This document shows positions 1 through 6,898 of a stretch of DNA of 12,126 bases, one piece after another (positions within the stretch are counted from its first letter, which is position 1; the number at the start of each line of letters is the position of its first letter). The notes under the pieces were generated by a model that was given only the letters and a program-made list of their open reading frames with translations, was not told the origin of the DNA and ran no database searches. This stretch comes from DATDYB01 sp036517115 (lineage in GTDB: Bacteria > Patescibacteriota > Minisyncoccia > Phycocordibacterales > PALSA-1337). The DNA is taken from assembly GCA_036517115.1 (NCBI GenBank), contig DATDYB010000030.1, positions 1 through 12,126 of the forward strand, written 5' to 3'. Position numbers and translations under genes: made by a program.

Positions 1-35
1 AAAGGCCGCGCGGTGTTGTGTTACTGACGTATAGA

Positions 36-194
36 ATCTGGAAAATTGATTCAGATGCGAGGTGAGGGTGCGACTACTGGAAGCACCCTCAAGACTCTGA
101 GCGTTCTGTCTGCAGAATGTGAAGAGTGTACCGTTCCTGTAAGGAAGAAGTAAGCTCAGGCTCGCAACAAAGCAGATGAGGCGATTTTACTGAT
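36..194. repeat. TIR-bounded hairpin element, copy A (one module)
   Basis: A 159-base element resembling copy B at 9273-9560. Its ends (36-58 and 172-194) are inverted repeats: 16 of 23 positions match and two more could pair as G-U. Inside are three hairpins. H1 has arms 64-71 and 83-90 (GAGGGTGC/GCACCCTC) and an 11-base loop. H2 has arms 94-108 and 113-127 with tetraloop TCTG. H3 has TTCC at 134-137 and GGAA at 143-146. Conserved linkers are CAAG before H2 and GTACCG before H3, with AACAAAGCAGA near the right end. The right end overlaps the first base of the tta that encodes the khpA TAA stop. It could be a MITE-like element, a structured RNA or an elaborate terminator; no matching family is recognised. 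Confidence 0.75.
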
Positions 195-502
195 TATATT
201 TTGAGGTCTGCCATCGCTTCGTCAACAGTCTTCGTCGCTCTCTCTGCTGGTCGTACGCTTCCTTCTGGTTCATTAATCTTCAAATTAACTCGAGAATTAT
301 TTTTCATTCCGACAACACGAAGAAGTGTTCGGATCGCCTTCGCGGTATTACCTGAGCGGCCGATGATTTTGCCCATATCAGCAGAGTGTACATCGAGTGT
401 TAAAAGCACCCCCATTTCATCCACGGTTCGGTTAATTTTCACATCGTTAGGATTGTCAACCAACGCCTTGACCACCACTTCGAGAAATTGCACGTCTTGC
501 AT
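194..502 (-). CDS. khpA: KH-domain RNA-binding protein KhpA
   Basis: A 102-residue protein with one KH domain. The RNA-contacting GxxG loop is at residues 48-51 within KIIGRSGNTAKAIR, preceded by the usual beta strand GVLLTLDVHS. The C-terminal tail (about residues 80-102, rich in Glu, Ala and Lys) makes it longer than the roughly 75-80 residues typical of KhpA. KhpA proteins bind RNA broadly, often with KhpB, and affect cell division and sRNA stability in Gram-positive bacteria. The gene follows rpsP, the conserved rpsP-khpA order of many bacteria, but a terminator lies between them and khpA has its own promoter at 561-589. The ATG at 502 starts the domain correctly; no good Shine-Dalgarno motif is visible. 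The stop codon overlaps the end of TIR element copy A. Confidence 0.93.
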   Translation of the reverse strand: MQDVQFLEVVVKALVDNPNDVKINRTVDEMGVLLTLDVHSADMGKIIGRSGNTAKAIRTLLRVVGMKNNSRVNLKINEPEGSVRPAERATKTVDEAMADLKI

Positions 503-560
503 AGTTTTTTGAGTTTAGCTGTCTTAGTAATGCACTGCAGTAATGTAAACTGCTCACTAA

Positions 561-589
561 ATAGTATTAAAAAATCAAACCACAGTCAA
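561..589 (-). promoter_or_regulatory. Predicted sigma70-type promoter of khpA
   Basis: Read on the minus strand: -35 TTGACT (584-589), 17-base spacer, -10 TACTAT (561-566). Transcription would start near 554, giving a leader of about 50 bases. It lies downstream of the rpsP terminator, so khpA can be expressed independently of rpsP. Confidence 0.6.
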
Positions 590-617
590 TTAAATCTGTT
601 AATAACAACTGAATACC

Positions 618-642
618 AAAAAAGAGCCCCGAGCTCTTTTTT
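618..642 (-). terminator. Rho-independent terminator after rpsP
   Basis: Perfect 10-bp stem AAAAAAGAGC/GCTCTTTTTT with loop CCCGA, ending 6 bases after the rpsP stop codon. The A and T runs make it work in either direction. It separates rpsP from khpA. Confidence 0.9.
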
Positions 643-648
643 GTTACG

Positions 649-1023
649 TTAAGCCTTTGGAGCCTCACCGTCCTCCGCCTTAGGAGTTGCCGCTGCAGGT
701 GCCGCAGCTTTTACTGGCTCTGCCGCCGCTTCTCCCTTCTTTATCGGACTCTTTCGAGGCAACACATTCAGCTTCTTTCCTTCGATGATTTTGTATTGAA
801 CAAAAAAGTTATGAACCGTATCGGAAACCTTTGCTCCCTGGGCCATCCAGTGTTTTACACGCTCGACGTTGATATTCTTCACCTCGAAATCACGGCGCGC
901 ATCATGAGATCCTACCACTTCCAAGAACCGGCCGCTCTTTGGACCATTTTTTGAATCTGTAACCACAAGCCGAAAGACCGGCTCATGCTTCCTTCCTACC
1001 CTCTGTAACCGTATTTTTAACAT
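649..1023 (-). CDS. rpsP: 30S ribosomal protein S16
   Basis: Small-subunit protein S16, with the family start MLKIRLQRVGRKHEPVFRLV followed by DSKNGPKSGRFLEVVGSHD. With the start at 1023 it has 124 residues. The conserved core ends near residue 85 and is followed by an Ala/Lys/Glu/Pro-rich tail of about 35 residues, probably disordered. Two in-frame upstream ATGs (1059, 1032) are rejected: the family N-terminus begins at MLKIR, and the ATG at 1032 overlaps the predicted -10 box. The promoter places transcription initiation at or next to the ATG at 1023, so the mRNA is probably leaderless. A strong terminator follows. Confidence 0.95.
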   Translation of the reverse strand: MLKIRLQRVGRKHEPVFRLVVTDSKNGPKSGRFLEVVGSHDARRDFEVKNINVERVKHWMAQGAKVSDTVHNFFVQYKIIEGKKLNVLPRKSPIKKGEAAAEPVKAAAPAAATPKAEDGEAPKA

Positions 1024-1030
1024 AAAAGTC

Positions 1031-1059
1031 ATACTAACAGAATGTGCCCCGACGGTCAA
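1031..1059 (-). promoter_or_regulatory. Predicted rpsP promoter giving a leaderless mRNA
   Basis: Minus strand: -35 TTGACC (1054-1059), 17-base spacer, TG-extended -10 TAGTAT (1031-1036). Exactly seven bases (GACTTTT) separate the -10 from the ATG at 1023, so transcription should start at or one base before the A of the start codon. Confidence 0.65.
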
Positions 1060-1154
1060 ATGCCGCTCACCCGAGAGAATTTTTCCACCACCGAACGCTC
1101 GTCTTCAAAAATTATACTCGCCTTTTTATACGTAAAATGGAAGTCGCTCACTCG

Positions 1155-1243
1155 TTCTCGAAAAAAGAGACCGGATAATTTTTCTGGTGAAAAATTTCCT
1201 AGGACTCCGGCTCGCCAGCCTGCGTAGTCTCTTTTTTCGAGAA
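1155..1243. repeat. Palindromic element with 17-bp perfect inverted arms
   Basis: This is the main content of the 308-base gap between rpsP and rnr. Arms 1155-1171 (TTCTCGAAAAAAGAGAC) and 1227-1243 are perfect reverse complements over 17 bp. The 55-base interior holds an 8-bp hairpin (AATTTTTC at 1177-1184, GAAAAATT at 1189-1196, loop TGGT) and a weak GGCT/AGCC hairpin. Each arm can also fold on itself (TCTC/GAGA), so alternative structures are possible. No ORF lies within it. It is upstream of the predicted promoters of both flanking genes, so no transcript through it is proven. A MITE-like remnant, a structured RNA or a protein-binding cruciform are all possible. Confidence 0.6.
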
Positions 1244-1348
1244 GAGATCGCTCTAATTCAATCCATTTTCCTAAAAAGTTCGTTGTTTTGGAGAATCCGG
1301 GCTATTTAGTAAAAATTTTAACACCATGTTCGCTTGAGTGAATGGACG

Positions 1349-1357
1349 TGCTATAGT
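1349..1357 (+). promoter_or_regulatory. Predicted extended -10 promoter of rnr
   Basis: TGCTATAGT is a TG-extended -10 element (TATAGT at 1352-1357) ending ten bases before the ATG at 1368. No well-spaced -35 is visible; TTGAGT at 1334 is only 12 bases upstream. Transcription starting near 1364 would leave a leader of about four bases. Confidence 0.45.
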
Positions 1358-1367
1358 GTTAGGAATT

Positions 1368-3317
1368 ATGGATCACAACAATAAAAAAGAAGGTCAATCT
1401 TCTATTATCCAGGGTAACATCTCAACTACCGGCAAGGGCCTAGGCTTCGTCAGTAATGAGGGGTTTCCTGAGGACATCATCATCATGGCGGGATTTTTGA
1501 ATACTGCGCTTCATGGCGACGAAGTTGAGCTCCTGCTCCACCCTGCCAGGAAAGGCGAACGCCAGAGCGGCGAAGTCACCAAGGTGTTGAAACGCGCCAA
1601 ACAAACCTTCGTCGGTGTACTTGATTGCAACAAAGATGTCTGCTTTCTAGTTGCCGATGACCGAAAAATGTACACTGATATTTTCATTCCTAAAAGTGAG
1701 GCGAGGAACGCCAAGACGGGCGATAAAGCCCAAGTAGAGATCGTAAAATGGGAAAGTGCTTCCAAAAATCCCCAAGGAAAGATCCTTAAGATTTTGGGAA
1801 AGAAAGGAGATCATAACGTCGAAATAGAGTCTATTGTGCTTGAAAAAGGATTTGATGTTTCTTTCCCGCCCGGAGTAGAAAAAGACGCGGAGTACATCAA
1901 CGAACATTTGCGCACAGCCACAGCGGAAGAAATAAAAAAACGAAGGGATTTCAGAGATACATTTACCTTCACTATTGACCCTGTCGATGCTAAGGACTTT
2001 GACGATGCTCTCTCTTACAAGGAATTGCCTGACGGAAAATATGAGATCGGTATTCATATTGCCGACGTGTCTCATTTCGTACAGGAAGGCACGGCGCTCG
2101 ATGCTGAGGCTCTTCGCCGGGCATGTTCGGTATATCTCGTTGATCGTACCATCCCCATGCTTCCGGAAGTACTCTCGAACGATCTCTGCAGCTTGAAGCC
2201 TGATGTTGACCGAATGGCGTTTTCGGCAGTATTTATCATGGACAAGGAAGGAGTCGTGCATGAACGCTGGTTCGGTAAAACAATCATCCACTCCATTAAA
2301 CGATTCACCTATGAAAGCGCCCAGGAACTGCTCGACGCCAAGAGCGGTGATTTCTTCAAAGAATTAAATACCATGAATGGGATCGCTAAGAAAATGCATG
2401 CAGAAAAAGTCAAAGCGGGAGCGATCGAATTTTCTCAAGAAGAAATAAAGTTCACCCTCGACGAAAATAACAAGCCTATCGGTGTGTACAAGAAGAAGCT
2501 TTTGGATACCAACAAGCTTATCGAGGAATATATGCTCCTTGCCAACCGCGAGGTGGCAAAATTCGTTTACGATTCGATGAAGAAACACGGCGGCAAAGAC
2601 ACTGGAGCTATTTACCGAATCCATGATGTGCCGAACGAGGAGAAGATCACCAACTTAGCGATCTTTGTAAAAGCCCTCGGTTACGATCTTCCCGTAAAAA
2701 AAGGAAAGATCTCATCGAAAGACATTAATGCCCTCCTCGCGAAGGTTGAAGGTAAAGCAGAAGAAGGCCTCATTAAAACTGCCGCCGTACGCTCCATGGC
2801 AAAGGCGATCTATTCAACACAGAACATCGGCCATTTTGGACTGGCATTTTCCTTCTACACGCACTTTACCTCCCCTATTCGCCGTTATCCCGATCTAGTA
2901 GTGCACCGAGTTTTGCAAAATCATTTAACTGACAAGAAATTCAGTGACAAGGATGTGGCTCGATTCAAACACGTGGCTCTTCAGTCATCTGAACGTGAAG
3001 TTGCCGCCGCTGAAGCCGAACGTGCTTCTAAAAAATACAAGCAGGTGGAATATATGCTCGAACGCATCGGTAACACCTACGAAGGCGTCATCACTGGCGT
3101 TACCGAATGGGGCATCTACGTGGAAGAAATCGAAACCAAATGCGAGGGCATGGTCAAACTCCGCGACATGAAAGACGATTTCTACGAACTTAACGAGAAA
3201 ACCTACTCCCTTATCGGGCAAAAAACAAAAAAGAAATATACCTTAGGTGATAAAGTAAACTTCAAAGTGGCTGCGGGAGATCTCGATAAAAAAACACTCG
3301 ACTATTTGATCGTTTAA
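1368..3317 (+). CDS. rnr: Ribonuclease R (RNB-family 3'-5' exoribonuclease)
   Basis: Processive 3'-5' exoribonuclease of the RNase II/R family, degrading structured RNA. With the start at 1368 it has 649 residues. An N-terminal cold-shock-like OB fold (GKGLGFV...DIII, about residues 20-60) precedes the RNB catalytic domain. The metal site DPVDAKDFDDA starts at residue 204, with acidic residues D204, D210, D212 and D213. Next come the family motifs LVDRTIPMLPEVLSNDLCSL and SFYTHFTSPIRRYPDLVVHR, then a C-terminal S1 domain (GNTYEGVITGVTEWGIYVEE). It is shorter than E. coli RNase R (813 residues), lacking the N-terminal helix-turn-helix and the basic C-terminal tail. A GTG at 1338 is in frame but lies upstream of the -10 box; ATG 1368 has AGGA four bases before it. 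It is a single-gene unit with its own terminator. Confidence 0.95.
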   Translation: MDHNNKKEGQSSIIQGNISTTGKGLGFVSNEGFPEDIIIMAGFLNTALHGDEVELLLHPARKGERQSGEVTKVLKRAKQTFVGVLDCNKDVCFLVADDRKMYTDIFIPKSEARNAKTGDKAQVEIVKWESASKNPQGKILKILGKKGDHNVEIESIVLEKGFDVSFPPGVEKDAEYINEHLRTATAEEIKKRRDFRDTFTFTIDPVDAKDFDDALSYKELPDGKYEIGIHIADVSHFVQEGTALDAEALRRACSVYLVDRTIPMLPEVLSNDLCSLKPDVDRMAFSAVFIMDKEGVVHERWFGKTIIHSIKRFTYESAQELLDAKSGDFFKELNTMNGIAKKMHAEKVKAGAIEFSQEEIKFTLDENNKPIGVYKKKLLDTNKLIEEYMLLANREVAKFVYDSMKKHGGKDTGAIYRIHDVPNEEKITNLAIFVKALGYDLPVKKGKISSKDINALLAKVEGKAEEGLIKTAAVRSMAKAIYSTQNIGHFGLAFSFYTHFTSPIRRYPDLVVHRVLQNHLTDKKFSDKDVARFKHVALQSSEREVAAAEAERASKKYKQVEYMLERIGNTYEGVITGVTEWGIYVEEIETKCEGMVKLRDMKDDFYELNEKTYSLIGQKTKKKYTLGDKVNFKVAAGDLDKKTLDYLIV

Positions 3318-3335
3318 AAATACATTGCAAAAGAA

Positions 3336-3370
3336 AAAGCCCAGAAGTTGCTTCACAACTTCTGGGCTTT
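3336..3370 (+). terminator. Rho-independent terminator of rnr
   Basis: Perfect 15-bp stem, AAAGCCCAGAAGTTG (3336-3350) against its complement (3356-3370), with loop CTTCA. It begins 19 bases after the rnr stop codon. The 3' arm ends in TTT followed by a short mixed T stretch. Confidence 0.9.
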
Positions 3371-3389
3371 AGTTTTCAACAGTATTTAT

Positions 3390-3418
3390 TTAGACATAGG
3401 AATTGTATATGCTATACT
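3390..3418 (+). promoter_or_regulatory. Predicted promoter of the small RNA / micro-ORF unit
   Basis: -35 TTAGAC (3390-3395), 17-base spacer, TG-extended -10 TATACT (3413-3418). It lies just after the rnr terminator, so it would start an independent plus-strand transcript near 3425. Confidence 0.65.
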
Positions 3419-3469
3419 CACCCCCAGATGCTCTTCGGACTGAAGAGCACAACCAACAGAAAGGTTCCC

Positions 3470-3511
3470 ATGAGACAGGTCATTTCCGTTGTAATGTTCG
3501 CCCAAAACTAA
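3470..3511 (+). CDS. Putative 13-residue micro-ORF
   Basis: Reads MRQVISVVMFAQN and ends in TAA. A Shine-Dalgarno-like AGAAAGG (3458-3464) sits five bases before the ATG, which is better than in front of most genes here. The middle is hydrophobic (VISVVMFA) but too short for a confident membrane segment. It is the only gene-like feature of the transcript at 3425-3564. It may be a micro-protein, a leader peptide without a structural gene, or chance within a non-coding RNA. Confidence 0.3.
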   Translation: MRQVISVVMFAQN

Positions 3512-3534
3512 GTAAATAGGGCCAGCCGTACATT

Positions 3535-3564
3535 TGCCGACACCATGTGTCGGCATTTTCTTTT
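3535..3564 (+). terminator. Rho-independent terminator of the small transcript
   Basis: Perfect 9-bp stem TGCCGACAC/GTGTCGGCA with loop CAT, followed by TTTTCTTTT. It ends the plus-strand unit that begins near 3425. Confidence 0.85.
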
Positions 3565-3596
3565 ATTTTGCCACCTTTCGTGTGCGGAGACATTCG

Positions 3597-3623
3597 TTCC
3601 GCATAAGTCCGACTTATGCGGAA
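3597..3623 (-). terminator. Hairpin after smc, probable terminator
   Basis: Perfect 12-bp stem TTCCGCATAAGT/ACTTATGCGGAA with a 3-base loop, ending three bases beyond the smc stop codon. There is no T run after it in the smc direction, so it may be a transcript-end stabiliser rather than an intrinsic terminator. Confidence 0.55.
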
Positions 3624-3626
3624 TCG

Positions 3627-5918
3627 TCATTTCGCAACTTTTACTGCATCATCGAAGGCGATGGAGAGGAGGCGCGAGGAGGCGTCGGAGCCCATGGTGA
3701 TGCCGTAGAGCACGCCGGCACGGGACATGGTTTCGCGATTGTGAGTGATAAGAATAAGCTGGGAGAATTTTGAGAGGCTTTCGATCATGTCACCGTACTT
3801 TCGAGAATTTGCTTCATCGAGCGCAGCGTCGGTCTCATCGAGAATAATAAAAGGTGGCGGATTAACCTGAGAAACAGCGAACAGAAGTGCGATCGAGGTG
3901 AGGGCGCGCTCTCCGCCGGAAAGCATGTCCAGCCCCTTGATCTTTTTTCGAGGTAGGGTGATCTCAATTTCAATACCCTCTCTTCCCTCTTCCTCACTTT
4001 GTATTTCCTCAGGAATTTCATCACCTATGAGTCCTTCGAGATCGGTATCTTTACGTTTTCGTTTCTGCTCTCGCACCACCGTGAGAGCGGCGCTGCCGCC
4101 GCCAAACATAAGAGAAAAGAAAGCTTGGAATTGGATGTTAATTTTTTCGATACCGTTCCTGAATTCGACATTGAGCCGCTCATCAAGATCTTTAATAAGT
4201 GTCATAAGTGAAGCCGCGGAACTTTCGAGATCCAACAGTTCTCGAGCCAAGAACGCGTCTCGCTCCTCTACCTCTGTATGCTCTTTCATGATGTCTATGC
4301 TGTTCGTGACGCCTGCGTCCTCTAGTCGGATTTTTATCTTTTCGAGGGCGTGTCGGCGCTCTTCCTGTACATGTCGGGATTCAACAACAATAAGCTCATT
4401 CGATGCCTCCATACCGGCCCCGTCAACCACTTTGAAATTCGGGTAGTTGAGCGCCTCTCTTCCCGCAAGTATCATAGCTTCCTGAAGTTCTCGTTTGAAG
4501 GCTTCCTCTTCGAATACAAGTTTTTCTTCTCTCGCCTTCAAAGCTCCGAGCTCAGAACGAAAAGACTGCTCCGCTGCCATGATCCTAAAAATGTTTTTTT
4601 CCGCGTCACGGTTCGAATCTTTTTCTTTTTCGATAGTCTGTCGGAGGTCGACATAGCGCGCAGTAAGGCCTTGCTCGACTACGGCAAGATCAGCAATTCT
4701 TTTTTCGATCTGTCTCTTTTCCTCCTGAAGTTTCACAATCTCCTCTTCGGATTCTTTGATGGTTGTCTTCATCTCTGTAGCTTTGTTCCTGGAAAGAAAA
4801 CCTCCGAGCATGGTCCGGATTCGTTCAAGAATCCCGCGGACGAGCGAGAGATTGTCTGTGCCCTCGGCAGTCTTGATTTCTTTCTCCATGTCGAGAGCGA
4901 GCGTCTCCACATCTCGTAAATACACCATCTTTCCCTCAGCTTCTTCGACGGTTTTCTTTTCACGGATAATGATGCGCTCGAGCGAGCGAATTTCTCCCTC
5001 TATCCTTCCGCAGTCACGTGTATGCAGATCTTTATCAAACCGTGATTTTTTAAGCTGCTCCTCAAGGTTGATGAGCTCAGCGCTCTTACCGTCCTTACCA
5101 TCAGACTCGGCGAGGATCCTCTTTGCCTCGATAAGCTCACGCTCGAGCGTCTTAAGCTCCTGGGTTGGGCCGTGTTTCTCTTGTTCAACCGTACCCCTCG
5201 TATGTTTTAAATAAGTTTCCTCCCTTTTGAAATACTCCTTGTAGAGCGTCTTAAGCGCCTCTCGCATTTCATTCGCTTTCTCGACTTTTTCCACCTGCTT
5301 TTTCAAGAATTTTAGATGCGGTAAAATTTCCCGACGAAGTGACTCAACCTGCTTGATATTCTCTTCTGTTTTTGTAAGTTTCCGCTCACTCTCTTGCTTT
5401 TTATACTGATAGATCTTAAGACCGAGCGCATCCTCAACCATCTCTCGTCGCTCTCTAATATTCGCATTTAGAATTCTGTCGGCCTCACCCTGAGAGATGA
5501 TGTGGTGCCCCGAAGCGCCGATATGGGCTGCGGCCAAAAGCTCGCTAATATCCTTGAGCCTCACTGAACTGCCGTTAATCAGGTACTCGTTGGAAGAGTC
5601 GCGGTGCACCACCCGCTCAAGCGACACTTCGTCAAAATCAATCGGAAGGATTCTTTTTTCATTATCAAACACCACCTTTACCGATGCGCGATTGAGACGT
5701 CCGGCCGATTGTGAGCCATTAAAAATGAGATCTTCTCCACGCTTGCCTCGCATCGATTTGATGGACTGCTCACCCAGTACAAAACGAAATGCTTCAGCGA
5801 CGTTCGATTTGCCGGAACCATTGGGTCCGACAATCGAAGTAATCGGTGCGGCAAATTCCAAACTCGATTTTTTAGCGAAAGATTTAAAGCCTGAAATTTC
5901 GAGACTCTTCAGATACAT
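3627..5918 (-). CDS. smc: Short SMC-family chromosome segregation ATPase
   Basis: Structural maintenance of chromosomes protein, 763 residues against about 1150-1200 in typical bacterial SMC. The N-terminal head begins MYLKSLEISGFKSF, with Walker A GPNGSGKSN at residues 31-39 and the family block HHIISQGEADRIL near 138-150. The C-terminal head has the ABC signature LSGGE (666-670), Walker B FIILDE (690-695) and D-loop ALDEAN. The two coiled-coil arms (about 172-345 and 380-590) are joined by a short stretch around 352-380; I see no hinge domain of the usual 120-150 residues, which normally mediates dimerisation. All ATPase motifs are intact and the reading frame is unbroken, so it is a genuinely compact form rather than a broken gene. 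It may act as an SMC or as a RecN/Rad50-like ATPase. It is transcribed alone, after the terminator of the preceding dsbB-like gene. Confidence 0.93.
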   Translation of the reverse strand: MYLKSLEISGFKSFAKKSSLEFAAPITSIVGPNGSGKSNVAEAFRFVLGEQSIKSMRGKRGEDLIFNGSQSAGRLNRASVKVVFDNEKRILPIDFDEVSLERVVHRDSSNEYLINGSSVRLKDISELLAAAHIGASGHHIISQGEADRILNANIRERREMVEDALGLKIYQYKKQESERKLTKTEENIKQVESLRREILPHLKFLKKQVEKVEKANEMREALKTLYKEYFKREETYLKHTRGTVEQEKHGPTQELKTLERELIEAKRILAESDGKDGKSAELINLEEQLKKSRFDKDLHTRDCGRIEGEIRSLERIIIREKKTVEEAEGKMVYLRDVETLALDMEKEIKTAEGTDNLSLVRGILERIRTMLGGFLSRNKATEMKTTIKESEEEIVKLQEEKRQIEKRIADLAVVEQGLTARYVDLRQTIEKEKDSNRDAEKNIFRIMAAEQSFRSELGALKAREEKLVFEEEAFKRELQEAMILAGREALNYPNFKVVDGAGMEASNELIVVESRHVQEERRHALEKIKIRLEDAGVTNSIDIMKEHTEVEERDAFLARELLDLESSAASLMTLIKDLDERLNVEFRNGIEKINIQFQAFFSLMFGGGSAALTVVREQKRKRKDTDLEGLIGDEIPEEIQSEEEGREGIEIEITLPRKKIKGLDMLSGGERALTSIALLFAVSQVNPPPFIILDETDAALDEANSRKYGDMIESLSKFSQLILITHNRETMSRAGVLYGITMGSDASSRLLSIAFDDAVKVAK

Positions 5919-5925
5919 ACAGTAT

Positions 5926-5931
5926 ATTTTA
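5926..5931 (-). promoter_or_regulatory. Possible -10 box of smc
   Basis: On the minus strand TAAAAT ends seven bases before the ATG at 5918, the same spacing as at rpsP and the thioredoxin-like gene, predicting a leaderless mRNA. An overlapping TATACT (5921-5926) is too close to the ATG. The -35 region is only a T run, so support is weak. Confidence 0.3.
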
Positions 5932-5950
5932 ACTTTTTTCCATCAATTAA

Positions 5951-5970
5951 AAAAGCGTTGTGACGCTTTT
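5951..5970 (-). terminator. Terminator after the dsbB-like gene
   Basis: Perfect 8-bp stem AAAAGCGT/ACGCTTTT with loop TGTG (5959-5962), followed on the minus strand by a T run. It closes the envelope-protein cluster and separates it from smc. Confidence 0.8.
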
Positions 5971-5992
5971 GTTAATGCTGTACTACCTACGT

Positions 5993-6532
5993 TTACGAAA
6001 TATTCTGATTTCTGGAGACATATCGCTCTGAAAGTATAAAAGTTATGATAAGGAGAAATGCGGTAAGTGCCATCATAGGGATAGTGATGTAGCCGAAATT
6101 CATGACGAAACGCTGGGCACAGGAAACAGAATAACCGACGGCTCCACACGAACCTTCAGGCACGATACCGAGCTGCATAAGGTAGTGATAGAGAGCGATG
6201 ATTGCTCCAATCACCGAAAGCAGAAGTGCGTACGGCGCAATCAGCACCTCTTTTCGCTTAAGTGCAAGACCGAACATGAACACAAGTGGATACATGAGAA
6301 TACGTTGATACCAACACAGCACGCATGGTGCATACCCAAGAATATTTGAATATGTAAGGCTACCGAGCATGGCGATAAGTGAAACGATGAAGGAAAAGAG
6401 GAATGCTCGAGTACCAAGAAACCGGATAAACTTTTTATCCGTACAATATGAGACAATAGCAAGCACTAATCCAAGCTGCCCCACAACGACGAGAACCGAC
6501 AATAGTATGTTAACGGTAGAAGCAAGAGTCAT
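5993..6532 (-). CDS. DsbB/BdbC-type disulfide bond formation protein
   Basis: Integral membrane oxidoreductase of 179 residues with about five hydrophobic segments. It carries the DsbB motif APCVLCWYQR with redox pair C70-C73 and a second extracytoplasmic pair C129-C138 (CGAVGYSVSC). The family reoxidises a thiol oxidase partner and passes electrons to quinone. The ATG overlaps the stop codon of the thioredoxin-like gene by one base (TAATG), indicating translational coupling, so the two probably form an oxidant-reoxidant pair. Length and motifs fit BdbC-like members better than the four-helix E. coli DsbB. Its most obvious local substrate is the 24-cysteine exported protein encoded upstream in the same cluster. 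Confidence 0.93.
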   Translation of the reverse strand: MTLASTVNILLSVLVVVGQLGLVLAIVSYCTDKKFIRFLGTRAFLFSFIVSLIAMLGSLTYSNILGYAPCVLCWYQRILMYPLVFMFGLALKRKEVLIAPYALLLSVIGAIIALYHYLMQLGIVPEGSCGAVGYSVSCAQRFVMNFGYITIPMMALTAFLLIITFILSERYVSRNQNIS

Positions 6533-6891
6533 TATGGTAGTACGCAGCTAGTTTTTTCCGCAAGCGTGGCGAGGGCCACCTCTCCTGTCAGACGAGAACC
6601 ATCGGCAAATTCCCATGTCGGATAACTTGCGACTTTCTTTTCGATGCACACCGGTAGCTGTTGCTGACCATCTGGTGTCGAACATTCAACGTACTGTAAT
6701 TTGCTTGCCGATTTACCGAATAGCTTCTTTTGATTCTGACAATGAGGGCACCAAAACGCGCCGAAGAACGTCGCACCCTTGTCTTTAAGACAGGTTGCGA
6801 ACGTATCATACTTACCCGGCGTCATCGCAGAGTAGGTAAATAATCCTGCAACTATCAAAACAATAATTATGGCCCATGTATATGTTTTCAT
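6532..6891 (-). CDS. Membrane-anchored thioredoxin-like protein, CPHC active site
   Basis: A 119-residue protein with one N-terminal membrane segment (about 6-22) and an exported thioredoxin fold. The active site is FWCPHC (C48, C51) and the cis-proline YPT is at 90-92. Three further cysteines (C34, C70, C82) and a near-terminal C116 probably form structural disulfides. The sequence GAFWCPHCQNQKKLFGK and the spacing resemble the thioredoxin domain that other organisms fuse to vitamin K epoxide reductase (VKOR); here it is a separate protein coupled to a DsbB-like gene. The likely role is a DsbA-like thiol oxidase, or a sulfhydryl shuttle, on the outer face of the membrane. Its stop codon overlaps the dsbB-like ATG, and it has its own promoter. 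Confidence 0.9.
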   Translation of the reverse strand: MKTYTWAIIIVLIVAGLFTYSAMTPGKYDTFATCLKDKGATFFGAFWCPHCQNQKKLFGKSASKLQYVECSTPDGQQQLPVCIEKKVASYPTWEFADGSRLTGEVALATLAEKTSCVLP

Positions 6892-6898
6892 AAGGAAG

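Larger units (their letters stand above)
3425..3564 (+). ncRNA. Unassigned small transcript, about 140 nt
   Basis: A complete transcription unit with no conventional gene: a promoter at 3390-3418, an 8-bp hairpin (TGCTCTTC 3429-3436, GAAGAGCA 3442-3449, loop GGACT), a 13-codon ORF at 3470-3511, possible pairing of GCCC (3500-3503) with GGGC downstream, and a terminator at 3535-3564. The next gene, smc, is on the other strand, so this is not the leader of a downstream gene. The sequence does not resemble 6S, SRP, tmRNA or RNase P RNA as far as I can see. It could be a regulatory RNA, a micro-protein mRNA or a dual-function RNA. The boundaries are inferred from the promoter and terminator. Confidence 0.5.

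Noticed and set aside
36..194. Element A as an integron attC site or an IscB-associated (HEARO) RNA
   Set aside because: No attC core sites or integrase, no IscB/HNH gene nearby, and the three-hairpin modular structure does not match what I know of either.
1024..1059. Upstream starts for rpsP at 1059 and 1032
   Set aside because: S16 proteins start at MLKIR; the 1059 and 1032 ATGs fall in the predicted promoter, the latter on the -10 box.
1338..1367. GTG start for rnr at 1338
   Set aside because: It precedes the predicted -10 box and adds ten residues unlike RNase R N-termini.
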